From NCBI GenBank assembly GCA_963785035.1, contig CAWATG010000004.1:310001-374000 (forward strand): a stretch of DNA of 64,000 bases, written 5' to 3'. The notes under the pieces are model-generated. The model worked only from the letters and a program-made list of their open reading frames with translations. It searched no databases and had not been told where the DNA came from. Made by a program: the position numbers and the translations under genes. Origin of the DNA: CAWATG01 sp963785035. GTDB taxonomy: Bacteria > Actinomycetota > Acidimicrobiia > IMCC26256 > CAWATG01. This document shows positions 7,843-17,133 of the stretch, piece by piece (the first letter of the stretch is position 1; every line of letters starts with the position of its first letter).

Positions 7843-8691
7843 ATGGACGCCGGCGAGCCGGATCGTGGCATGACGACGATCTCCTACGTCATAGCCACGG
7901 CACTGTCGATGGCGTTGCTCGTGGTTCTCGCGAACGTCATCGTGGTGCTGTACGCGCGCGGTGTCGTCCGCTCTGCCCTCGATGAGGGCGTCCGTGCGGG
8001 AACCCCGTTGGGTCTTGACGTCCAACGGGCAGCCGAGGTTTGCGTCGAGCGATCAAATGAGGTTCTCGACGGGCTCCTCGGTGGCCCAATGGGTGCGGAC
8101 GTGGAGTTTCAGTGCGCGGTTGGTGACGATGGGTTTGTCCGCGCGCGCGGCAGCCCGTTTCGAGCCGTGGATCCCCGGTTCGATGCCGACGTGGACGTTC
8201 GAGCCAGAGGTCGTGTCGCGTCGGGACGACCGGTGAAGGCCGGACCATTGCGTCGAGGTCGTCGTATGCGTCGCGTCGTGTGTGGAGCGCCTGGGTTTAT
8301 CGCGATCGAGTTGGTCCTCGGGATCGGCATCTTGCTTTTCCCGGTGACGATGTTGGTCACGTCGCTGCCGCGTTGGTCGGAGCGCCAAACCATGGCGCGA
8401 ACGGCGGCGACGGAGGCCGCTCGAGCATGGGCCCGAGCCGGCGATGACCGAATCGGCCAGTTGGAGGGCGACCGGCAAGCTCGAGAGGTCGCTCGGCACT
8501 ACGGCGTGGCGGAGGAGGCCATCGACATCGCGTACGAGGGCTCGGCGCGCGTTCGTGGTGGAAGTGTCCGAGTCGCCGTCACGGTAGAAATGCCGGTAAC
8601 GGCGATTCCGTTGATGGGCTCGGTTCCCGGGTGGACGTGGACAGCGAGGCACACCGAGGCCGTCGACCTGTACCGAAGTTTCGCACCGTGA
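7843..8691 (+). CDS. Two TadE-like pseudopilin modules in one reading frame
   Basis: A single frame holds two TadE-type units. Unit 1 starts at the ATG at 7843 (MDAGEPDRG then MTTISYVIATALSMALL); it has Gly at -1 but Ser instead of the usual Glu at +5, then the SALDEGVRAG segment typical of TadE. Unit 2 starts at the ATG at 8266 (MRRVVCGAPG|FIAIELVLGIGI) and has a perfect type IV-like cleavage site with Glu at +5, preceded by GAGG. No stop separates them. A genuine fusion would bury the second prepilin site, so I prefer two genes, with unit 1 ending near 8236 in another frame through a small indel. TadE/F pseudopilins are minor subunits that prime or regulate Flp pilus assembly. Confidence 0.75.
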   Translation: MDAGEPDRGMTTISYVIATALSMALLVVLANVIVVLYARGVVRSALDEGVRAGTPLGLDVQRAAEVCVERSNEVLDGLLGGPMGADVEFQCAVGDDGFVRARGSPFRAVDPRFDADVDVRARGRVASGRPVKAGPLRRGRRMRRVVCGAPGFIAIELVLGIGILLFPVTMLVTSLPRWSERQTMARTAATEAARAWARAGDDRIGQLEGDRQAREVARHYGVAEEAIDIAYEGSARVRGGSVRVAVTVEMPVTAIPLMGSVPGWTWTARHTEAVDLYRSFAP

Positions 8692-9119
8692 AGTCAAGGT
8701 GTCGCGGTGGGCGCTCCGACGAGGGCGGTTGGCTGACGCTCTGGGTATTGGGTCTGTGCGTGATGGTCCTGTTCATCGGGGGGATCAGTCTCGATCTTTG
8801 GCGGGCGTTTTCGGAGCGCCGCGCCCTCGCAGCCGCTGCGGACGCCGGCGCGCGCGCCGGCGCATCGATGTTGGATTTGGAGCTGTACCGTGAGACGGGC
8901 CGGTTGGCCCTCGTGCCCGAGGTCGCCGAGCGTGCGGCGTGTGCGCTCGTGATGTCCCAGACCGATCGCCACTCATTGGTGTCGTGCGCCGCCAGCGCGG
9001 ATGCCGATCGTGTCGAGGTGGTCATCGTCGGCTCGGTCGATCTGACGTTGACGAAGGTGCTGCGTCCCGGTGAACCCATCGCGATCCGTGTCACGGCAGC
9101 AGCGGCGCCACACCACTAG
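8688..9119 (+). CDS. TadE/TadG-like pilus assembly protein
   Basis: 143 residues from a GTG at 8688 that overlaps the preceding stop by 4 bases (GTGA); a longer frame from 8631 would overlap the previous gene by 60 bases. The N-terminus has the putative Flp pilus-assembly TadE/G-like signature: charged RGGRSDEGGW, a membrane helix (LTLWVLGLCVMVLFIGGISL), then a long helix rich in Ala that carries ALAAAADAGARAGAS. It closes the Tad operon and is likely a membrane-anchored minor subunit. Confidence 0.85.
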   Translation: MKSRCRGGRSDEGGWLTLWVLGLCVMVLFIGGISLDLWRAFSERRALAAAADAGARAGASMLDLELYRETGRLALVPEVAERAACALVMSQTDRHSLVSCAASADADRVEVVIVGSVDLTLTKVLRPGEPIAIRVTAAAAPHH

Positions 9120-9220
9120 GTCGACCCTGCGCGCGGGCATGGCGCATCCGTTGTGTTCCAACTGCCGGGATAGATTGACCAGCGGCGAGTCGCATGGATG
9201 TCGAACCGGGGGTGTGTGGG

Positions 9221-9989
9221 ATGTCACGTTTTGACGGTCGTGTGGCCATCGTGTCGGGTGGTGGCTCGGGCCTGGGAAAGGCCGTCGCGCGCACGTTGGC
9301 AGGCGAGGGAGGGCTTGTCGCGATCGTGGACATCTCCGATGACGCCGTCTCGCGGACGGTGGGGGAGATCAACGACGACATCGAACGCAGCGGATCAGGC
9401 GGCACCGCCCGTGGCTTTGTGTCCGACGTCAGTGATCCGGATCGGGTGCGCGCGACGATCGATGCGATCGCAGCAGATCTCGGAAGGCCTGAGATCCTGA
9501 TCAACTCCGCCGGAATCGGAAATTTTGCCAACAGTCATGAGGTCGATCCTGACAACTGGCTCTCGATCGTCGGCGTGAATCTCAACGGCACCTTCTACAT
9601 GTGCCGATACGCGCTTCCCTATCTCCTCGACGGCGGCGGGAACATTGTGAACATCGCCTCGAATGCTGGGTTGATGGGACAAGCCTTCAGCGCGGCCTAC
9701 TGCGCTTCGAAGGGTGGTGTCGTCAACCTCACGCGGGCCCTCGCCGTCGAGTACCTCAAGTCGGGCGTTCGTGTGAACGCGGTCGCTGCCGGGCGGGATC
9801 GACACGCCCTTGATCACCAACTTCGTTCCGCCTCCGGGCGCAGATCTCAGCGCCATGGGACGAATCATGTCGCCTTTGGGTCTCGCCGATGCCACTGAAA
9901 TCGCAGAGTTGGTGGCATTTATCGCGTCCGAACAGGGTCGCTATATGACCGGAAGTATCGTTTCGATCGACGGTGGGCTCACGGCCTGA
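9221..9989 (+). CDS. Short-chain dehydrogenase/reductase; frameshift at about 9788
   Basis: ATG at 9221 (MSRFDGRVAIV) behind a G-rich leader. The Rossmann motif GGGSGLGKA (about residues 13-21), the NSAG motif (NSAGIGNFAN) and the catalytic SNAG..YCASK segment (Y-x-x-x-K) are all present. The frame then breaks at RVNAVAA; removing the G at 9788 gives RVNAVAPGGIDTPL and continues to MTGSIVSIDGGLTA and a stop at 9987-9989, the normal C-terminus of an SDR of about 256 residues. It is an NAD(P)-dependent alcohol/ketone oxidoreductase with unknown substrate. It stands 100 bases after the Tad operon and 25 bases before the hydrolase gene. Confidence 0.88.
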
Positions 9990-10013
9990 CGAGGTTCTGA
10001 GCCGGAGGTATCA

Positions 10014-11551
10014 GTGGCGCGACATCCAAGAGCGCTACGGCGCGTGATCGGGATCGCCATCGCCGTCGGGTTGTTCACGGGTCCAGGCTTGGCAGGTTTC
10101 GATGAACCAGCGCCAGCATCGGCGGCCGCTCGCGGAGCAAGCGCGCAGGCATCTGCAGGCACCCGCATGGCAGCGGCCCTCAAGTGGAAAACATGCGCAG
10201 GTGTCAAGGCATCGTGCGCGACGCTCCGCGTTCCGCTCGACTACGCCAAGCCCAAGGGTAAGACCATCAAGTTGGCGCTCGCTCGCCATCGCGCGACGAA
10301 GCGTTCCCAGCGGATCGGGTCGTTGCTCGTCAATCCCGGCGGGCCGGGTGCGTCAGGCGTCAGTGCCGCGCTCTCCGCGGAAATGCTCTTACCGACAGAC
10401 GTGCTCGAACGGTTCGACATTGTCGGCTGGGATACACGCGGGGTGGGTGGGAGCGCGCCGGTGAAGTGCGCAGCGAATCTCGATGAGGTGTTTCACCTTG
10501 ACTACTCGCCGGACTCGCGCGCCGAGATCACCCAGAATGCGTTCGGTCAACAAAAGGGTTGCGGAGTCCTGTCGGCGCTCCAGCGGTGCGTTGCTTCGCC
10601 ATGTCTCATCGATCGAGACCGCCCGGGATATGGACCGAATCCGACGCGGCCCTCGGCGAAAGCAAGCTCACCTACCTGGGATTTTCCTACGGGACCTACC
10701 TTGGAAGCTTGTATGCGGAGCTCTTCCCCGGGCGCGTACGCGCGCTCGTCCTCGATGGTGCGGTTGACCCGACGCTCAGTTTTGCGCAGAGCGCGACCCA
10801 GCAGGCCATCGGTTTGGACCGTGCCCTCGGGATGTTCCTTTCCGAATGCAGCGCGGATCGTTCCTGCGCATTTCACTCCGGAGGCGATGCGCTCGGCGCG
10901 TACCTGAAGCTGGAGGCACGCGTCGACAAGAAGGCGATGGACGGCGGCAACGGGAGAAAGCTTGGGCCAGGCGAGTTCGACATCGCGGTGGCCACGCCGC
11001 TCTACGGCGGTCGCCCTGGCTGGGTTGATCTGAGCGAAGCGCTCGCAGAGGCGGCCAATGGCAACGGCGCGATGCTGATGGAGTTCTTCGACTCCTACGT
11101 CGGACGCAGCGGCCGCGGTCGGCGCGGGCAGTACGACAATTCACAACCGGCGTTCTGGGCCATCGGCTGCCTAGACCTTCCGTCGCCACGGAACGCATCG
11201 GAGTTCACCGAAATCGCCGCCGAAGCGGCGAAGGTGGCGCCGCGCTTCGGCGCCTCGACGGTCTACCTGGGCATCATCTGTTCGTTCTGGCCATATCCGC
11301 CGGTCGGTACGAACGTGCCGGTAACGGCAAAGGGAGCGCCGCCGATTCTGGTGGTCGGTACGCTCGATGATCCCATCACGCCGGCGAGTTGGTCGCGAGG
11401 GTTGGCTTCGCAACTGGAGTCGGGCCATCTGCTCTTGACCGAAGGTGAGGGTCACTCGGCATTCGGGCGCCTCAACGCGTGTGTTGACGATCACGTGATG
11501 GCATATCTGGTGTCGCTCTCGCTTCCGCCCGAAGGACTCGTCTGCAAGTAG
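10014..11551 (+). CDS. Secreted TAP-like alpha/beta hydrolase (S33 peptidase family); two frameshifts
   Basis: GTG start at 10014 with GGAGG 7 nt upstream. A signal peptide (RRVIGIAIAVGLFTGPGLAG) leads into the mature enzyme. Features of the tripeptidyl-aminopeptidase-like family are LLVNPGGPGASG (oxyanion region), GWDTRGVGGS, the nucleophile elbow GFSYGTYLG (Ser), and the C-terminal TAP-like part with VVGTLDDPITP (Asp) and GEGHSAFG (His). The frame changes twice: near 10545-10590 and at about 10651 (DMDRIR to AALGESK). Each is repaired by removal of one base, and the middle piece ALLRHVSSIETARDMD is only legible in the third frame. The likely role is extracellular proline-type or tripeptidyl peptidase or a related hydrolase. 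Confidence 0.88.
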
Positions 11552-11561
11552 TCGCCAGGTT

Positions 11562-11583
11562 GCGCCGACGCATTCTTCGGCGC
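11562..11583. terminator. Stem-loop between convergent genes
   Basis: GCGCCGA (11562-11568) and TCGGCGC (11577-11583) form a perfect 7-bp stem with an 8-base loop, 10 bases after the hydrolase stop and just before the stop of the convergent 2H phosphoesterase gene. No T tract follows, so it is at most a weak bidirectional terminator. Confidence 0.45.
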
Positions 11584-11588
11584 TCTCG

Positions 11589-12158
11589 CTAGCGGTGGCC
11601 AGAACGCGCGATGCTGCCAAGGCCGAGCCGAGAACGAACCCACCAGTTGCCGTCGTCGTCCTGGACGAGCAGCCACGCGCTCGATACTTGGGTCTCGATC
11701 GGCAGCCCGGGCGTGATCACCTTGTCGAGCTCGTCGAGGCGCGCCGGATCGTCGAGGTGGCCGACGGTCGAGTGCGGCACGACCGTGCCGTATCGGCCAC
11801 CGTACGGCGCGCACTGGGGCCATCGCCGCACGATCGCGTTGGTCATCGCAATGAACGGTTCGGCCGGCTCCGGCTTTAGGAAGAGCACGCCGGGAAAGCG
11901 ACCGGTCTCGCGAAACGCGAATTCGAACGGTTCGAACTCGCCGAGCACCCGCCGCAACTCCGCGACGATGGTCTCGTCAATTTCGTGCGGGGGCAGGAAC
12001 GGGTAGAGCAGGGTCACGTGTGCGGCCACGCCCACAGGTGCAAGCGGGTCGTATCGTTGACGCCACGGGTTGACGACCGGCTCCGCGTCCGGCACAAGCA
12101 CCAGGATCGAACTCTCGGGCTCGCCGCGGTCGTTCATGAAGTGCGGACGGCCGCTCAT
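11589..12158 (-). CDS. 2'-5' RNA ligase-like 2H phosphoesterase
   Basis: 189 residues from the ATG at 12158 (MSGRPHFMNDRG), preceded by GAGG; the longer frame reads back into the SDR gene. The two H-x-T/S-x motifs of the 2H family are visible: HVTLLYPF (about residue 48) and HSTVGHL (about residue 131), the two catalytic histidine motifs. Such enzymes cleave or ligate 2'-5' or cyclic phosphodiesters in RNA or nucleotides. It follows the upstream SDR gene on the same strand by 7 bases, so the two are probably co-transcribed. Substrate unknown. Confidence 0.85.
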   Translation of the reverse strand: MSGRPHFMNDRGEPESSILVLVPDAEPVVNPWRQRYDPLAPVGVAAHVTLLYPFLPPHEIDETIVAELRRVLGEFEPFEFAFRETGRFPGVLFLKPEPAEPFIAMTNAIVRRWPQCAPYGGRYGTVVPHSTVGHLDDPARLDELDKVITPGLPIETQVSSAWLLVQDDDGNWWVRSRLGLGSIARSGHR

Positions 12159-12165
12159 CTCGACC

Positions 12166-12924
12166 TCATGTCGGCAACGGTGGCGTTGGTTGCACCTCGA
12201 TGGCGTTGAGAAGCGTGCCTGGCGCGGACGTGAGGACGAATCGCACGGCGTTGGCCACGGTGGCCGGTTCCATGAGCCCATCATGGCGATGGAGCCCGAA
12301 GCGCCTCCAATACGCGAGCAGCTCTTCGATCTGTTCCATGTCCCACGAAGCGCCGAACTCACTCAGGGTTGGACCGACGCGAACCGTTGCAACGCGAATT
12401 CCGGTGCCTTCGAGCTCCATGGACAATGCCTGTGCCATACCTTCGAGTCCTGATTTCGCGGCGGTGTAGGTGACCATCCGCGGACGTGGGCGGTACGCGG
12501 CATCCGACGAGATGAACACGATATCGCCGCCGTCCCCGCGCTCGAGGAGAGAGCCCATTGCTCGACGCGTGAGGTACATGGGGCCGAGGAGGTTGGTAAC
12601 GATCTCTCTCTCGAGGTCGGCCGCACTCAGATCCTCGAAGCGGCTCGGCTTGCTGGATCCGGCGTTGTTGATGAGTACATCCACCGGTCCCAGCGCGGCG
12701 GTCGCCGCGTCGAAAAAGGCGTCGACGGATTCGGGGTCGGTGATGTCGAGCACATGGGTGAATGCTTCGCCGCCGGCGGCAATGACCTCAGCGGCGGAAT
12801 CCTCGAGACGATCGACACCTCGGGCGCCGATCGCAATCGCCCAGCCGAGCGCTGCGAGGTCAGTGGCGATGGCTCGCCCAATTCCAGAGGTAGCTCCCGA
12901 TATGAACACGACGCGCCGAGTCAT
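12166..12924 (-). CDS. Short-chain dehydrogenase/reductase
   Basis: 252 residues. GATSGIGRA (residues 10-18) binds the cofactor, NNAG (about 87-90) stabilises the core, and S..D..YTAAK (about 143-160) holds the catalytic Ser-Tyr-Lys. The C-terminus (GTLLNAIEVQPTPPLPT) lacks the GG-x-G end of classical SDRs. It is an NAD(P)H oxidoreductase of unknown substrate and the first gene of a two-gene minus-strand unit with the 2H phosphoesterase. Confidence 0.92.
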   Translation of the reverse strand: MTRRVVFISGATSGIGRAIATDLAALGWAIAIGARGVDRLEDSAAEVIAAGGEAFTHVLDITDPESVDAFFDAATAALGPVDVLINNAGSSKPSRFEDLSAADLEREIVTNLLGPMYLTRRAMGSLLERGDGGDIVFISSDAAYRPRPRMVTYTAAKSGLEGMAQALSMELEGTGIRVATVRVGPTLSEFGASWDMEQIEELLAYWRRFGLHRHDGLMEPATVANAVRFVLTSAPGTLLNAIEVQPTPPLPT

Positions 12925-12961
12925 CTAGGCCCCTCCGGATCTGTCGGTGGGCGTGGTGGAG

Positions 12962-14542
12962 TCAACGCCGAGTTGAGGGGTCGATCGTGCTGGACGTCGG
13001 CCCTGTCGGCGAGATGATCTCCAGCTCACGTTGGAACACCTTCTCGAACAGTTCGCGCTTGCGGCGCGCGCCCCATACCTCGAGCTCGTTGTCGTGCTCG
13101 CCGACCACGCGCAGCAGCACCAGCGACGGACTCACCTGAACCTTCACATGTTGGACGACCTGGCTTCGGCCACGGTCCAGACCATCCGCGATGCGCAGGA
13201 TCGCGACGATGGCGCGCACGCGTCGTTGCATCTCGGCGTCGAGTCGACCGAAATGCTCTTCGGATGGTTTGGGGTCGCCGCGGCGATGCCAGCGTGTGAT
13301 GGCCTCGAGCATACGAATTTCGGCGGGATCGAAGCCGCGGAGGCGGCCGTGTTCGATGAGGTAGGGAGCGTGCAACTCGTGATCTTCGGCCGCGATGTGC
13401 TCGCCGATGTCGTGGAGCAGCGCGCCGTACTCGAGGAGTTCTCGGTCCGGGGCGCCGAGGTGGTGCAACGTCGTCGTCTGGTCGAAGATTTCGAGCGCGA
13501 GCATTGCGACCTTCCGGGCGTGTGTCTCGGGCCAGTTGCAGCGACGAGCGAGGCTGTGCACCGCGCTGCGACGAATCGCGCGTGGATCGCCGGTCAGGTC
13601 GGCTGGATCGTGCCGATCGATGGCGTCGATGACCATGCCTTCACGCAGTGCCCATGCGCTGATTGTCATTTCGTCGAATTCGAAGAGCTCCATTGCCGTC
13701 TTGAGAAACACTGCGCCCGCAGGGATCGAATCCACACGGCGAGACTCGAGGCCGGCAATCTTGCGTCGCTCCGACGCTTTGGATTCGACGATTCGGTCGT
13801 ACAGCGGTTCGAACTCCGACCGCCTGAAACAGAACTGGTTGAGGGAGATGGGCACGCTGCCCTTACGGCGTTCGGCGACCATCCGTGCGAGGTCCTCCAG
13901 TGTCCCGCTGCTGCCGACAACCAGGCGAGGTGAAAAGGTCGCAGCTGTTTTGGCGACAGGCGTCAGGACGTCGATGATGTGGCTTCGCAGTGCCGTGCGG
14001 TCCGCGATCGACAGCGGATCGGAGGTGACGTAGTCGGCGGTGAGGCGTCCGACACCGAGCCGTTCACTGGTGGCCCAGTGCAAACCCGACGCGTCGCCTA
14101 CCGAGATCTCGACGCTGCCACCGCCCAGGTCGAAACACAACGCCGGGCCGGGGTCGATCAGCACGCTGGCACGAACTGCTTCGAAGATCAATGCTGCTTC
14201 GCGTTGTCCGGAGATGACCTCGACGGCGACACCGGTCTCGGCAGCGATGCGGTCGACGATGGCGCCACCGTTGGTTGCGGTGCGTAACGCGCTCGTCGCG
14301 CAGGCGACGGTCTCGTCCGCATCGGAAGATTCGGCCAGCATGTGGAAGCGGCGAACCGTTGCGACGATCCGTTCGACGATCGCATCGGGGATCACCCCTT
14401 GGACGGTGACGACCTCACCCAGTCGAAGCGTCTCCTTCTCACTGACGAGCGGGGTGAACGTCCCATCGGGATGTGCATCGGCGACGAGAAGATGGAAAGA
14501 GTTGGTCCCGAGGTCGAGCGCCGCGATCCGCACCCCCAGCAA
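12962..14542 (-). CDS. ppx: Exopolyphosphatase / pppGpp phosphatase (Ppx/GppA) with HD domain
   Basis: About 526 residues. The N-terminal Ppx/GppA ATPase-like domain (about 1-310) starts with AALDLGTNSFHLLVAD and contains the phosphate-binding CATSALRTATNG and CFDLGGGSVEIS loops and VVGSSGTLEDLA. The C-terminal part (about 325-500) is an HD-like helical domain with LLEYGALLHDIGEHI and AITRWHRRG. The enzyme releases phosphate from polyphosphate or converts pppGpp to ppGpp. The start is uncertain: TTG at 14542 or GTG at 14533 (VRIAALDLG); the second gives the usual N-terminus. Divergent from the aldehyde dehydrogenase gene across about 200 bases. Confidence 0.93.
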   Translation of the reverse strand: MLGVRIAALDLGTNSFHLLVADAHPDGTFTPLVSEKETLRLGEVVTVQGVIPDAIVERIVATVRRFHMLAESSDADETVACATSALRTATNGGAIVDRIAAETGVAVEVISGQREAALIFEAVRASVLIDPGPALCFDLGGGSVEISVGDASGLHWATSERLGVGRLTADYVTSDPLSIADRTALRSHIIDVLTPVAKTAATFSPRLVVGSSGTLEDLARMVAERRKGSVPISLNQFCFRRSEFEPLYDRIVESKASERRKIAGLESRRVDSIPAGAVFLKTAMELFEFDEMTISAWALREGMVIDAIDRHDPADLTGDPRAIRRSAVHSLARRCNWPETHARKVAMLALEIFDQTTTLHHLGAPDRELLEYGALLHDIGEHIAAEDHELHAPYLIEHGRLRGFDPAEIRMLEAITRWHRRGDPKPSEEHFGRLDAEMQRRVRAIVAILRIADGLDRGRSQVVQHVKVQVSPSLVLLRVVGEHDNELEVWGARRKRELFEKVFQRELEIISPTGPTSSTIDPSTRR

Positions 14543-14739
14543 TGTAGGGAATCGCCGCCGCCGAGGCTCGCAATGAGGGACCGGTTTCTTGTCGGTGCCG
14601 GCGACGTGGCCCGGCCGCGGGGAGGAATCGGAACGGTGCTGGGGTAGGCTCGACCGCGCAGAGCGAGGGAAAGTCGGTCGCGGATCTGCGGAGCGATCGG
14701 CGCGAGCAGAGCGCCAAAGAGAGCGCCAAGGAGGACGAC

Positions 14740-16203
14740 GTGAGCGTCACAGGTGAGCACCGACTCTTGATCGACGGCAAGTTGACGGACTCCTTTTCGG
14801 GGAAGACGTACGCCAACATCAACCCGGCGACCGAAGAGGTCATCGGACAGGTCGCGGATGCGACGGTGGAGGATGCGGATCGTGCCGTCGCTGCGGCGGC
14901 GCGTGCGTTCTACGAGACGTCCTGGTCGACCGATGCGGCCTTCCGTAAACGCTGCCTGATTCAGTTGCGCGATGCGCTCGAGGCCGAGAAGGAGAACCTC
15001 CGACCGCAGATCGTCGCGGAGGTCGGTACGCCGATCATGCTCACGTACGCCGTGCAGCTGGATTCGTGCATCACCGACATGCAGTACGACATCGACCTCA
15101 TCGACAAGTTCGAGTGGGAGCGTGAGCTTGGGGTCCACGAGTTCTTCGGCGTACGAAGCCGGCGTCGGATCGTCCACGAGCCCATCGGTGTCACGGCGCT
15201 GATCACGCCCTGGAACTTCCCCTTCATGCTCAACCTCTCGAAGCTTGTTCCGGCCCTGGCCGCGGGCAACTCGGTGATCCTCAAGGCCGCTCCGGACACG
15301 CCGTGGAGTGCCACGATGCTGGGCAAGCTCGTGGCGGAACAGACCGATATCCCCGCCGGTATCTTCAACGTGTTGACGTCGGAGAATCCTGCAGCGGTCG
15401 GCGATGCTCTCACGGGCGACCCGCGGGTCTCGATGGTGAGCTTCACTGGTTCGACAGCCGTTGGCAAGCACATCATGGCCCGTGGCGCGGAAACGCTGAA
15501 GCGTGTGTTCCTCGAACTGGGCGGGAAGTCGGCGAACATCATTCTCGACGATGCCGACTTCGCCTCGACGATCCCGATGGGGGCTATGACCTGCATGCAT
15601 GGTGGGCAGGGTTGTGCCATCACGACTCGCATGCTGCTTCCGGAATCGCGTTACGACGAAGGCGTCGAGTTGATCACGGCTGCATTCGAAGGTGTGACGT
15701 GTGGAGATCCGATGGACATGTCGAATCTCTCGGGCCCACTGATCAACGCCCGTCAGCGCACACGTGTTCTCGACTACATCGAGAAGGGTAAGACCGAAGG
15801 CGCCAAATGTGTTGTTGGTGGTGGCCCGGCGACGCAATACGACAAGGGCTTCTTCGTCCAACCGACACTCTTCGTTGATGTCGATCCTGACTCGACGATT
15901 GCACAGGAGGAGATTTTCGGGCCCGTGCTGTCGGTCATCAAGTACACCGACGACGACGATGCGGTACGGATCGCGAACAACTCGAAATACGGGCTCTCCG
16001 GTGCGGTGAACGGCGGTTCGCTCGACCGGGCGATGTCGGTGGCGCGCAGGATCCGTACTGGCACCATCGCTGTGAACGGCGGGCAGTGGTATGGGCCGGA
16101 CACGCCCTTTGGTGGGTACGGGCACAGCGGTAACGGCCGCGAGCACGGCATTGAGGGCTTTGCCGAATACCTCGAGATCAAGGCCATCGGCTACCCCGAG
16201 TGA
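14740..16203 (+). CDS. NAD(P)-dependent aldehyde dehydrogenase
   Basis: 487 residues from a GTG at 14740 with an excellent AAGGAGG Shine-Dalgarno. The order of motifs is canonical for the ALDH superfamily: TPWNFPFMLNLSK (about 160-172), SFTGSTAVGKHI for cofactor binding (about 232-243), catalytic Glu in LELGGKSANI (about 255-264), catalytic Cys in GGQGCAITTRM (about 288-298), and EEIFGPVLSV. It oxidises an aldehyde to the acid. In this neighbourhood of CoA-ester enzymes it may act on a catabolic aldehyde, but the substrate cannot be told. A strong stem-loop lies just after its stop. Confidence 0.95.
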   Translation: MSVTGEHRLLIDGKLTDSFSGKTYANINPATEEVIGQVADATVEDADRAVAAAARAFYETSWSTDAAFRKRCLIQLRDALEAEKENLRPQIVAEVGTPIMLTYAVQLDSCITDMQYDIDLIDKFEWERELGVHEFFGVRSRRRIVHEPIGVTALITPWNFPFMLNLSKLVPALAAGNSVILKAAPDTPWSATMLGKLVAEQTDIPAGIFNVLTSENPAAVGDALTGDPRVSMVSFTGSTAVGKHIMARGAETLKRVFLELGGKSANIILDDADFASTIPMGAMTCMHGGQGCAITTRMLLPESRYDEGVELITAAFEGVTCGDPMDMSNLSGPLINARQRTRVLDYIEKGKTEGAKCVVGGGPATQYDKGFFVQPTLFVDVDPDSTIAQEEIFGPVLSVIKYTDDDDAVRIANNSKYGLSGAVNGGSLDRAMSVARRIRTGTIAVNGGQWYGPDTPFGGYGHSGNGREHGIEGFAEYLEIKAIGYPE

Positions 16204-16206
16204 CCT

Positions 16207-16229
16207 GAGCGCCCTTCCTTCGGGCGCTC
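16207..16229 (+). terminator. Strong stem-loop after aldehyde dehydrogenase gene
   Basis: GAGCGCCC (16207-16214) pairs perfectly with GGGCGCTC (16222-16229) around a 7-base loop, 3 bases after the stop codon. There is no T tract, as is common in high-GC actinobacteria. Probable transcription terminator or mRNA 3'-end stabiliser. Confidence 0.65.
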
Positions 16230-16332
16230 CAACACAACGTTCGAGTGGCGGCCGCTTCGGTAGGTCGCCACTCGTCGTTGCGGGGGTGGATTTTTGGGAC
16301 GTGGCGGATGAGTCCGGTGGGTTCAGCCTGTT

Positions 16333-17082
16333 TCAATCGTTCGTCAAGAGTCCGTCGGGGTCGTTGCCGTAGTCGCGCATCGAGACCTTCTGGCGTGTTG
16401 CGGTTTCGGCGACGCCACGAGTCATGGTGAAGCAGACGCCGTCCATGACGCTGATCAATGGTTCGGCTGTCTCGAGGAAATCCAGGGGCATACCCCGGCC
16501 GGATCCGATGTTGATGGCTCGACGCAGGACGATGGCAGCTTCGGCGTCGTCGGGTTCGAGTGTCGTTTCAGCCCAACGCATGAAGCCGCGCTTCCATGGC
16601 CCGTCTGTGTACGGCGCAGGGCTGAGGAGCTTTCGACCCTGGGCCTCGAATGTCAGCACCAGCTCGCCGTCGCGCCAGAGGCGACACTGCGCGGCCTCGT
16701 CACGATGGACGGGAACCTCGGCGTCGTATTGGCGCCGCACGCCGCCGCGGGCGGCGTGCGCGATCGCGAGTGCGGCGAGGTCGAACATATGCGTGCAGTT
16801 CGCATTGGGGTCTGCATGATCCGACAAAGCAGCGATGCTCAGGGTCAGGGGTGCACCGACCAGGGCGCGGAGAGGAACAACGGCGCCCGGGCATGTCGAC
16901 CACGGGACACGCAGTGCCTCTGCGTCGACGCTGGTGATGTTGGTGGCGTCGTGTCCCAACGTGACGCGAAACCGGTGAAAATCGTCTTCGATGTCGGCGA
17001 CGACAACACCCGGCTCGGTTGTGACGAGACGAATCCGACGCCGGAATGGCAGTGCCGGATCACAAACGCTGACGAGTGCCAT
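16333..17082 (-). CDS. DUF2889 family protein
   Basis: 249 residues. The pattern of a charged N-terminal strand region (FRRRIRLVTT), an acidic DIEDDFHRFRVTLGHD and the conserved CTHMFDLAALAIAHAA (Cys-x-His, about residues 97-112) match DUF2889, a family of unknown function found in actinobacteria and proteobacteria close to CoA-ester metabolism. The Cys/His/Asp cluster could bind a metal, but that is inference. It lies 51 bases downstream of the MaoC-N gene on the same strand, so the two are likely an operon. Confidence 0.75.
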   Translation of the reverse strand: MALVSVCDPALPFRRRIRLVTTEPGVVVADIEDDFHRFRVTLGHDATNITSVDAEALRVPWSTCPGAVVPLRALVGAPLTLSIAALSDHADPNANCTHMFDLAALAIAHAARGGVRRQYDAEVPVHRDEAAQCRLWRDGELVLTFEAQGRKLLSPAPYTDGPWKRGFMRWAETTLEPDDAEAAIVLRRAINIGSGRGMPLDFLETAEPLISVMDGVCFTMTRGVAETATRQKVSMRDYGNDPDGLLTND

Positions 17083-17133
17083 GGGGGAGTGAGCCTTCGC
17101 TCGGATGAGACTGGTGAAGCGACGCCGAACGGG

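Noticed and set aside
14392..16146. 584-codon open frame on the minus strand
   Set aside because: Lies antisense to the aldehyde dehydrogenase gene, is rich in Arg/His/Asp from mirrored GC3 codons and has no motif; the plus strand has all ALDH motifs.
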